Assembly: GCF_001686985.1 (NCBI RefSeq)
Contig: NZ_CP015322.1
Coordinates: forward strand, 496,001-560,000
Source: Mesorhizobium amorphae CCNWGS0123
GTDB taxonomy: Bacteria > Pseudomonadota > Alphaproteobacteria > Rhizobiales > Rhizobiaceae
Direction: 5' to 3'
DNA: 64,000 nucleotides
The notes under the pieces were generated by a model. The model searched no databases. It was not told the origin of the DNA and saw nothing but the letters and a program-made list of their open reading frames with translations. This document shows, in pieces, positions 9,661-16,938 of this stretch. The position numbers were made by a program, and so were the translations under genes. The number at the start of each line of letters is the position of its first letter. Within the stretch, counting starts at the first letter, position 1.

Positions 9661-10371
9661 ATGCGAACGCTGCTCGTTGATCATCATACCGATCTTACGC
9701 GCTCGGTGCGAGGAGCGCTCGCGGAGTGCGGTTTCACCGTTGATGTGGCTCGTACCCTGGAAGAAGCGTCGACTGCTATTTGTTTCGCGAGCTATGAAAT
9801 CCTCCTGCTAGAGCTCGCCCTGCCGGATGGAGATAGCTTAGACTGGCTGAGGCAGTTAAGGCGTGACGGGCATTCAATTCCTGCCATCATCATGAGTAAC
9901 CTCAACGATCTCGACAGGCGAATCGCGATTTTCAACGGTGGCGCAGACGATTTCCTGCCCAAGCCCGTCTCTAGTGATGAGCTCGTTGCCAGAATGCGAG
10001 CCGTTCTGCGTCGATCAACACAGGTGACCGACCCCATAATTGAATTTGGCAATCTCACCTTCGATCCGATTAGCCGACAAGTTTGCGTTGGTGGTCGGCC
10101 GCTAAAGATCGCGCGCCGCGAACTGTCCATTCTTGAGCATCTGCTCAACCGCGCAGGCCGAACCGTGCCTCGCGAGCAGCTGGAAGACAGCGTCTATGCG
10201 TTCAACCACGAGGTCTCGGCCAACGCGCTCGAAGTCGGAATCTATCGCTTACGCGGACATTTGACCAAGTCCGCTGCAACGCTACGCATCAAGACCGCGC
10301 GTGGCATCGGCTACATCCTTGAATTGACTGGGACGGCATCGGCCCGAGTTGATCGAACTGGAAAGCAATGA
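9661..10371 (+). CDS. ttsI: Type III secretion transcriptional activator TtsI
   Basis: OmpR-type response regulator with a receiver domain (~residues 1-115) and a winged-helix DNA-binding domain (~125-225). It activates genes with tts boxes. The ATG at 9661 has GGAG six bases upstream, whereas the in-frame ATG at 9655 touches the ribosome site, so 9661 is preferred. The receiver reads LLLELALPDG, with Glu where the phosphorylated Asp should be (residue 51), and the acidic pocket is VDHH rather than VEDD. The Lys of the KPV motif is kept. This fits a regulator active without phosphorylation, as I recall for rhizobial TtsI. It overlaps rhcC2 by 4 bases. Confidence 0.92.
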   Translation: MRTLLVDHHTDLTRSVRGALAECGFTVDVARTLEEASTAICFASYEILLLELALPDGDSLDWLRQLRRDGHSIPAIIMSNLNDLDRRIAIFNGGADDFLPKPVSSDELVARMRAVLRRSTQVTDPIIEFGNLTFDPISRQVCVGGRPLKIARRELSILEHLLNRAGRTVPREQLEDSVYAFNHEVSANALEVGIYRLRGHLTKSAATLRIKTARGIGYILELTGTASARVDRTGKQ

Positions 10372-11837
10372 CTGCCTTGAACATCGTTCGCAAGAATCAC
10401 TCTGGTGGCGATCGGCGGTCGATCGTCATTAACACCCTGAAATCGGGCGTTTTTCCTTGCCTTCGCCACTTCCTGTGCGCGGTCATTCTGCTTTCTCCAC
10501 TTTCTGCCGTTGCCCAGATCAAGCAGGATGACAGTGGGGAGACGTCGCACGCCTCTCCTAATAGCGTTAGCGGCACGCTGAACCTTTCCTCCTCGCTCGG
10601 CAAGACAGTTCATCTGTCCGCGCCCGCCGCAAGCATTTTTGTTGCCGACCCAACGATCGCAGACTATCAGGCACCCTCGAACAAAACTATCTTCGTCTTT
10701 GGCAAGAAATCCGGGCGGACGACCTTGTTCGCCCTCGACGAGAACGGAGAGGCTCTCGCCCAGTTGCAGATTGTCGTCGCGCAGCCGATCGAGGACCTGC
10801 GCGCCATGTTGAGGGCCCAAACCGGCGACTACCCGATCCACGTCAGCTACACGCCGCGCGGCGCAGTCCTGAGCGGTACGGCACCCAATGCTGAAGTCGT
10901 CGACACCGCAATGAAGATTACTGAACAATTTCTCGGCGCCGGTGCGCAGATCGTCAATAAAATCCAGGTCACCGGGTCGTTGCAGGTTAATCTGAGTGTG
11001 CGCGTAGCGGAGGTCTCGCGTAGCGCCATGAAGAAGCTCGGCGTCAACCTCTCCGCTTTCGGTCAAATCGGCAATTTCAAAGTCGGCTTGTTGAGCAGTG
11101 GCAACGAGGCTGGTTTCGACAGCGGCAATAAGGCAGGAATCGGATTCAGCGATGGCAATATCAACGTCAGCGCGGTTCTCGATGCGCTCGCCACGGAGCA
11201 TCTTGCGTCCGTATTGGCTGAGCCGAATCTCACCGCAATGTCCGGCGAGTCCGCCAGCTTCCTGGCTGGCGGCGAATTTCCCATTCCGGTCGTGCAGAAC
11301 AATGGGCAAGCCTCCGTCGAATTCCGGCACTTCGGCGTCAGCCTGGAATTCGTACCGACCGTTCTCAGCAACAATCAGATCAATATTCGCGTAAAGCCGG
11401 AGGCCAGTGAACTATCGTCACAAGGAGCCGTCCAAATGAATGGTATCTCGGTGCCTGCCATCTCCACGCGGCGTGCCGACACGGTTGTAGAGCTCGCCAG
11501 CGGCCAAAGTTTCGCAATCGGCGGGCTGATCAGGCGCAGCGTCAACACTGATATCAGTGCCTTTCCTTGGCTTGGTGACGTGCCGGTCCTCGGCGCGCTG
11601 TTCCGTTCGTCCTCATTCCAAAAAGAGGAAACGGAACTGGTTATTATCGTCACGCCTTACATTGTACGGCCCGGATCGAGCCCGAGCCAGATGAGCGCAC
11701 CCACCGACCGCATCGGGTCGCCCTTGGGTGTGGGGGGCACTCCGACAAATTCGTTGGCAACTCCGCCGCCAAGCCACGGTGCTCCTCGCCCCAGCGTATC
11801 AAGTCGCGCCGGCGGTGCCGGCTTTATTATCGAATAG
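10368..11837 (+). CDS. rhcC2: Type III secretion outer-membrane secretin, large component RhcC2
   Basis: 489 residues. An N-terminal basic stretch followed by a hydrophobic segment (~residues 33-50, ending AVA) looks like a signal peptide. A pilus-assembly/secretin N-terminal domain, a BON-like segment (~150-190) and a C-terminal secretin domain (LAEPNLTAMSGESASFLAGGEFPIPV, then the VELASGQSFAIGGL region) follow. In rhizobial type III systems the secretin is split into RhcC1 and RhcC2; RhcC1 is encoded at 32633. The start ATG overlaps the ttsI stop (ATGA), so the genes are translationally coupled. The C-terminus is Pro/Gly/Ser-rich. Confidence 0.9.
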   Translation: MTALNIVRKNHSGGDRRSIVINTLKSGVFPCLRHFLCAVILLSPLSAVAQIKQDDSGETSHASPNSVSGTLNLSSSLGKTVHLSAPAASIFVADPTIADYQAPSNKTIFVFGKKSGRTTLFALDENGEALAQLQIVVAQPIEDLRAMLRAQTGDYPIHVSYTPRGAVLSGTAPNAEVVDTAMKITEQFLGAGAQIVNKIQVTGSLQVNLSVRVAEVSRSAMKKLGVNLSAFGQIGNFKVGLLSSGNEAGFDSGNKAGIGFSDGNINVSAVLDALATEHLASVLAEPNLTAMSGESASFLAGGEFPIPVVQNNGQASVEFRHFGVSLEFVPTVLSNNQINIRVKPEASELSSQGAVQMNGISVPAISTRRADTVVELASGQSFAIGGLIRRSVNTDISAFPWLGDVPVLGALFRSSSFQKEETELVIIVTPYIVRPGSSPSQMSAPTDRIGSPLGVGGTPTNSLATPPPSHGAPRPSVSSRAGGAGFIIE

Positions 11838-11847
11838 CGATCACCCA

Positions 11848-12441
11848 ATGATGTTGAGGATCATAAGCCTTCTAGTCCTGACCGCCAATATAGCTGGCTG
11901 CACAACCAGCGCGCCGCTCTATGTCGACCCATCGGCACAAGCGATCCTTGTGCGGCAGGAGAACAACGTCCTGCTGTTGCAGGGCCTTCACGCGGCCGAG
12001 CGCCAGCGTCTGCGTGGTTTCATTGCGAGTGCCAGTCGCGGTCGAGTCGACGCGCTCCAACTCCTTATCAGCGGCCCATCTCGGCCCAGCGCACAGATAG
12101 CCAGTCAGGCCAGGAAAATGGGGGTCGACGCTTACAACATCCACCTGCTGGACCCCAGTATTGATCAGAACGACGGCGTCTCGGTAAGAGTAGAGGCGAT
12201 TGTCTACAGTGCCAGTCCTCCCGTGTGTCCGTCGCTTTCCAGCCCGTTAGGCAAAGACAATTCTTTCGACCAGACGCTTGGCTGCTCGACCCGCCACAAT
12301 CTGGTGGTCATGGTCAACGATCCGCGCGACTTGCTCGACAACCCGGCTGTCAGGCCAAGCAATGGCGATCGTGCCGCTATCCCCGTTGCCAAATACAGGA
12401 CCTTCGCCACGGACAAGGACGCACCAGAACCAGGAACTTAA
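11848..12441 (+). CDS. y4xK-type lipoprotein (CpaD-like), associated with type III secretion
   Basis: The ATG at 11848 gives a 197-residue protein with a signal peptide and lipobox IAGC at residues ~16-19. It lies 10 bases after rhcC2, matching the ttsI-rhcC2-y4xK order known in other rhizobia. The body resembles CpaD/pilus lipoproteins (a C-terminal CSTRHNLVVMVNDPRDL segment), which suggests a role in assembling the secretin in the outer membrane. That role is inference. Confidence 0.8.
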   Translation: MMLRIISLLVLTANIAGCTTSAPLYVDPSAQAILVRQENNVLLLQGLHAAERQRLRGFIASASRGRVDALQLLISGPSRPSAQIASQARKMGVDAYNIHLLDPSIDQNDGVSVRVEAIVYSASPPVCPSLSSPLGKDNSFDQTLGCSTRHNLVVMVNDPRDLLDNPAVRPSNGDRAAIPVAKYRTFATDKDAPEPGT

Positions 12442-12654
12442 CAACCCACGCTGATAAAGCACCCCTGATGACAGCGGTTGCGAAACGGGCGGCAAAGGTT
12501 GTTGGCTAGCGCGAAACGGTTTGTGATGCGCAGCAACTAATTGGACCACCTTCAGGCGTAGGCGGCCCGCGGGCTAATCGCATTGCATGTAGGGGCGACC
12601 ACGGCAGAAATTACAGCGCTGTCCGCCATTGGAGTTTGAGTAGCGGATGTCGGT

Positions 12655-13245
12655 AACTATGTGCAGGCTCAGTGGAGAGCCGGTGTTGAGCAAAACCGCA
12701 AGGGTACTCATTCCAGCAGCTTGCCGGTTCTCCATAAGTCCACCATGAAGGACGGTCTTGCCTTCTTGCCCTGTCCCTTGCGGTGGAGCCTAGCGTTGGG
12801 ATCGGTATGGGCTGGTTCGACAGCTTCTGGCCATCGCCGCCGCATTCTGCTGGCGAATCGCCCAAGCTGTCCTTCGGCATCACACTCTTCATCGAAGCCC
12901 AGGCCTCGATCAGCATGCCGTCGACCAAGACGTGATCCGTAGACAGAAGCCCCTTCGCTGGTCTGGGCCAGCTCGGCAGCCAGGACCTTCGCCGTGATGT
13001 CGCCCTCCAGCAGCCGGGCGCAGCTGTTGAAGAGCACCGAGTGATCCCCTGGTACATCATCGACGCCGATGCCGACGAACCGCGAAAGAGAAAGTATACT
13101 CCTGCTGCTCCATAAAAAGCTGCTCTGAGCGGATCGAGTAGATGCCTGCAACAGCATCGGCCGAAACCTTCTCGGGCGGGACCGAAGGTCGCCCGATCGG
13201 CGAAACAGCGCCGCAAACCCCGCTCGATTATTAAAACTGACCATA
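12655..13245 (-). pseudogene. Decayed IS5-family transposase
   Basis: Two overlapping minus-strand frames together encode an IS5-type transposase. One carries VGIGVDDVPGDHSVLFNSCARLLEGD and the other LLSTDHVLVDGMLIEAWASMKS, the latter containing the conserved VDGTLIEAWAS block around the catalytic Asp. The frames switch near 12960, and the C-terminal part after the PNARLHRKGQGK motif is missing, so it cannot be functional. It marks the junction between the ttsI operon and the defence block. Confidence 0.75.
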
Positions 13246-13564
13246 AGTAGCTGATTTCACTCGCAATTTCTCAGTTTAGACGACAATAAGCCGACATGGG
13301 CCATCAAAAAGCTACACTGTTGATTTTAAACATATTTTTCAGCGAAAATTTTTTCGTGTGGCTTCGGTATCTATCGAGGTCGATTGCCTCTGAGAACCGA
13401 TTTTTAGCGGCTGGGAGCCGCTCCGCTACCAGCGGAAAAGTACCGTCATGCCTCTTATAGCAGCGTTTTGTCGCCCGAACGAGGCCCGTCCGACCCACGT
13501 CCCAGAGCAAGCCTACGCAAGGGCCTGACGTACCGTTGTCGCCCCCATTCCGCGCCCCTTGAAT
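13246..13564. other. Intergenic stretch before the defence operon
   Basis: About 320 bases, AT-rich at 13310-13350. I see no gene. The right end runs into the promoter and operator of abiEi. Confidence 0.4.
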
Positions 13565-13592
13565 GTCAGAAAAAGATGTACTATTTTCTGAC
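13565..13592 (+). promoter_or_regulatory. Inverted-repeat operator at the abiE promoter
   Basis: GTCAGAAAA (13565-13573) and TTTTCTGAC (13584-13592) form a perfect 9-bp inverted repeat with a 10-base spacer, ending two bases before the abiEi start codon. A -10-like TACTAT (13579-13584) sits in the spacer. AbiEi antitoxins are known to repress their own promoters through inverted repeats, so this is a likely autoregulatory operator. Confidence 0.75.
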
Positions 13593-13594
13593 GC

Positions 13595-14224
13595 ATGAAA
13601 GCCACTGTCACATCAGTTCCGGATCGGATCATGCGACGCGCCCGCGCTGGCGGGCGTGGCGGCGTCTTCACGCCTCGTGACTTCCTGGACGTGGCGGCGC
13701 GCGCAGCGGTCGACCAAGCCCTTTCCCGTCTGGCGAAGACCGGAAAGCTTCGCCGCCTGGCGCGCGGCCTGTATGATTTCCCCAAGGTCCATCCCAAGCT
13801 CGGGCCGCTTTCTCCAACTCCGGACGACGTTGCGCAGGCGCTTGCACGCGAGACCGGCTCGCAGGTGCAGATGGCTGGCGCGCGCGCGGCGAACGCGCTC
13901 GGCCTCTCGACTCAGGTTCCGGCGAAGAGCACCTATCTGACCGATGGCCCCTCCCGCCGCGTCGTGCTGGGCAAGCGCGTGGTCGATCTGCGTCACGCCT
14001 CGCCCAAGCATCTGATTGCTCCGGGCAGCGCGGCCGGCACCGTCGTCCAGGCCCTGCGTCATGTGGGGCAGGTGCGTGCCGCCGACGTCGCACAGATCGC
14101 AGCGCGTCGTCTGTCGGCCAGCGACAAGAAGACGCTCGCCTCCACCGCGGTCCAAGCACCCGCCTGGATGCGGCCGACGCTCGTCTCGATCGCAAACGCA
14201 GCGTCGGGCGATCTCGATGGATAA
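13595..14224 (+). CDS. abiEi: Type IV toxin-antitoxin system antitoxin, AbiEi family
   Basis: 209 residues with an N-terminal winged-helix segment (FTPRDFLDVAARAAVDQALSRL, then TGKLRRLARGLYDFP, residues ~25-65) and a C-terminal AbiEi/DUF6088-type domain. It neutralises the partner nucleotidyltransferase toxin and represses the operon. The start lies two bases after the operator, leaving no room for a normal ribosome site, so the mRNA may be leaderless. It overlaps abiEii by 8 bases. The toxin is frameshifted, so the antitoxin may be kept mainly as the regulator of the downstream defence genes. Confidence 0.85.
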   Translation: MKATVTSVPDRIMRRARAGGRGGVFTPRDFLDVAARAAVDQALSRLAKTGKLRRLARGLYDFPKVHPKLGPLSPTPDDVAQALARETGSQVQMAGARAANALGLSTQVPAKSTYLTDGPSRRVVLGKRVVDLRHASPKHLIAPGSAAGTVVQALRHVGQVRAADVAQIAARRLSASDKKTLASTAVQAPAWMRPTLVSIANAASGDLDG

Positions 14225-15238
14225 GGTCGCTCTTCTTCCAGCCACCGATCGGGCGGCTCTTTTTGGCGAGACCGGCGCAGGTCGAGGGGTCGCCGACACG
14301 ATCATCGAAAAGGACTTCTGGGTCTGCTGGACCTTGAAGCGGCTTTTCGGCCTGCAAGGGAAGGACGCTGCCACCTTGGTCTTCAAGGGCGGCACGTCCC
14401 TTTCCAAGGCGTTCGGCGCGATCCGCCGCTTCTCCGAAGATATCGATCTGTCCTTCGATCGCGCCGACCTCGGCTACGTCGGCGACCGTGATCCCGAGAA
14501 GGAGGGAATCAGCCGGAAGAAAGCGGCTCAACTCATCGAAGACCTGGTGGGCGACGTCGAGGCGCATATCGCCGAGAAGCTGCTTCCGGGGCTTCGCGCC
14601 GCCATCGCGGAGCAACTCGGCGAACCTACCGATGGCGCCTGGTCGCTGGAGATCGACGCAGGCGACGCGCAGACCGTGAACTTCCACTATCCGACCGTGC
14701 TGCCCGCCGCCGAATATGAGGGCATGGCCTGAAGCTCGAACTCGGCGCGCGCGGCGATCCCTGGCCGACCGAGGAGAAGGTCATCCGCTCCTATGCGGCG
14801 GAGGACTATCCCGACTTCTTCGAAGATCCCGACGCCGTCGTCACCGTGCTCGCGGCGCAGCGGACCTTTTGGGAAAAGGCCACGGCGTTGCACGCAGAGG
14901 CCCATCGCCCCGCTGAATCCGCGACGCCGCAATATTTCTCACGACACTATTACGACCTCGCCATGCTTCTCGACACGGACGAGGGCAAAGCCGCCGCAGG
15001 CGATTTCGACCTTCTGGCGACAGTGGCGAAGCACAAGGCGACCTTCTTCCGATCGGGCTGGGCCAGCTACGACACTGCGCGGTCAGGGACGCTGCGCCTT
15101 ATACCGAGCGAGGCGCGGATCAGGGACCTGCGTGCAGACTATCGTGCAATGGCGCCGATGATGTTCGACGACAGCCCGCCCGCCTTCGACGCCATACTTG
15201 CAAGAATCGAGAAGCTCCAAGAAAACATCAATAGCTAG
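14217..15238 (+). pseudogene. abiEii: Frameshifted nucleotidyltransferase toxin, AbiEii family
   Basis: The first 171 codons carry the AbiEii motifs FKGGTSLSK and RFSEDIDLSF, then stop at TGA 14730-14732 just after EYEGMA. The downstream frame continues without a gap as LELGARGDPWPTEEKV and includes FWEKATALHAEA, ending at 15238. A single base missing near 14722-14726 (ggcatggcctg in place of, for example, ggcatcggcctg) explains the break. With it repaired the protein would be ~340 residues, the normal length. It is therefore either a recent pseudogene, a sequencing error or, less likely, a recoding site. Confidence 0.85.
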
Positions 15239-15301
15239 CGCAACGCTACACGCCGGGGAGGAAAGTTTATTAGCGCGATACGGTCCATAGATCTGCGTCT
15301 T

Positions 15302-16147
15302 GTGGATGATCTCGTCGACTTCGTACGAGGTCCCGGCTTTGTGCTGGATTTTTCCGACGCCAGCTTCGCGAACTTCTTCGCCTCCGAACTCAAGGTCAAC
15401 ATCGACGACCGGAAATATGCAGTGAATGGCGGCTCGAAGGGCAAGCGCCTGCGCTACTTCCTGCAGAGCTGCGACGACGCCACCGCAGTCCTGACCCTCA
15501 CGGCGCTCTGGGAGCATCGCTCGGAACATCTCGCCCGCACGGGCGGGGAAGATCCCGTCGTCAATGCCGAGAGCCGTTATCACGGGCTGATCACCCGGCT
15601 CTCTGGCCGCGCGACGCCGCAGGCGCCAGGGCGCAGCGCGAACGCTGGCCCGGTCGACAAGCAGCAGATCGCCAAGATCAAGGCGGACCTCCTGCAGGTC
15701 ACGTCGCTCGGCCCGCACGCGCAGGGCTATGCCTTAGAGGGGTTCCTCAAAGGGCTGTTCAACGCCTTCGGCCTGGCGGCTCAGGACCCTTTCCGGCTGA
15801 AAGGCGAACAGATCGACGGCAGCTTTCTGCTTGGCACCGACGTCTATCTTCTCGAAGCCAAGTGGCACGGCCAACCCATCGGTGTCGCCGAGCTGCACAC
15901 GTTCCACGGCAAGATCGAACAGAAGGCCGCCTGGACGCGCGGCCTGTTCGTGAGCAACAGCGGCTTCTCGGAAGACGGCCTCGTCGCCTTCGGCCGAGGC
16001 AAGCGCGTCATCTGCATGGATGGGCTCGATCTCTACGAGATGCTGGACCGGGAGATACCGCTCGACCAGGTTCTTGAACGCAAGGTACGCAGGGCCGCCG
16101 AAACCGGCATGCCCTTTCTTCGCGTTCGCGACCTCTTTCCGAGCTGA
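15302..16147 (+). CDS. PD-(D/E)xK restriction-endonuclease-like protein, Mrr-like
   Basis: 281 residues from GTG at 15302. The C-terminal half holds a nuclease fold: EGFLKGLFNAFG, then QIDGSFLLGTDVYLLEAKW, giving the D...ExK catalytic set of Mrr-like endonucleases. The N-terminal half (FVLDFSDASFANFFASEL) is typical of a family of defence-associated nucleases. No ribosome site precedes GTG 15302. A strong GGGGAGG at 15255-15261 is followed seven bases later by ATT (15269), in frame, which would add 11 residues (SAIRSIDLRLV). It lies 11 bases before hamA and likely shares its transcript. Confidence 0.8.
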   Translation: MDDLVDFVRGPGFVLDFSDASFANFFASELKVNIDDRKYAVNGGSKGKRLRYFLQSCDDATAVLTLTALWEHRSEHLARTGGEDPVVNAESRYHGLITRLSGRATPQAPGRSANAGPVDKQQIAKIKADLLQVTSLGPHAQGYALEGFLKGLFNAFGLAAQDPFRLKGEQIDGSFLLGTDVYLLEAKWHGQPIGVAELHTFHGKIEQKAAWTRGLFVSNSGFSEDGLVAFGRGKRVICMDGLDLYEMLDREIPLDQVLERKVRRAAETGMPFLRVRDLFPS

Positions 16148-16158
16148 GGGCGAGGCGC

Positions 16159-16938
16159 ATGGTCCAGTTCAACGATTGGTGCGACTCCGCCGATACCCCC
16201 GCAGGCAATCATCACGTTCGGATAATGACGGGCCGGCCGGCGGACTCGGCGACCGGTATACAGGTGACGGCCACGGCTCTGCCGGTCCACTACGCCGCCG
16301 AGGAACGTATCGCCGGCGCGCTTGCGAGGCTGGGCAAGCCTGCCGCCGCGAAGATGATCACCGATCTTCTCCCGCAGACGCCGCAGATCCGTTCGGGCGA
16401 CCTCGGCGAGATCTACGCAACCGAGTGGATCAACGCGCACAGCGGCTACCGCGCGCCCATCAAGCGGCTGCGCTGGAAGGATCACCGCAACATGGCGATG
16501 CGCGGCGACGACGTCATCGGCATGATCCTCGATCCCGCAACGCAGCGCCTCCGCTTCCTGAAAACGGAAGCGAAGAGCCGCATCGACCTGCGTGCCCAGA
16601 CGCTGCAGGAGGCGCGGATCGGACTTGACAAGGATGGCGGCCTTCCGTCGTCGCATGCACTGTCCTTCATCTCGGCCAGGCTGATGGAATTGGGCACTGA
16701 CGCGCCGCTTGTCGACGCGATCGACGAGGCGCTCTATCGGCACGGCATCCCGCCCGAGAGCGTCAAGCATCTTCTCTTCACCTTCTCCGGAAACTCTCCG
16801 CACGCGTTGCTGACGCAGTCGCTGCAGGCTTACCCCGGTCCGATCGGACAATGGGGTGTGGGTCTGCACGTCGATGGCCATGCCGCGTTCGTGGGGGCCG
16901 TCTACGCTCAGGTCATCGCCGATGCCAACCAGCCCTGA
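16159..16938 (+). CDS. hamA: Hachiman anti-phage protein HamA (DUF1837 nuclease)
   Basis: 259 residues. The core reads GDLGEIYATEWI (E84), MRGDDVIGMI (D117/D118) and LKTEAKSR (E137, K139), the E-D-ExK pattern of the HamA/DUF1837 nuclease domain. In Hachiman systems HamA is the effector nuclease held in check by the HamB helicase until phage or damaged DNA is sensed. The ATG at 16159 has GGGCGAGG upstream, and the gene overlaps hamB by 17 bases. Confidence 0.88.
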   Translation: MVQFNDWCDSADTPAGNHHVRIMTGRPADSATGIQVTATALPVHYAAEERIAGALARLGKPAAAKMITDLLPQTPQIRSGDLGEIYATEWINAHSGYRAPIKRLRWKDHRNMAMRGDDVIGMILDPATQRLRFLKTEAKSRIDLRAQTLQEARIGLDKDGGLPSSHALSFISARLMELGTDAPLVDAIDEALYRHGIPPESVKHLLFTFSGNSPHALLTQSLQAYPGPIGQWGVGLHVDGHAAFVGAVYAQVIADANQP

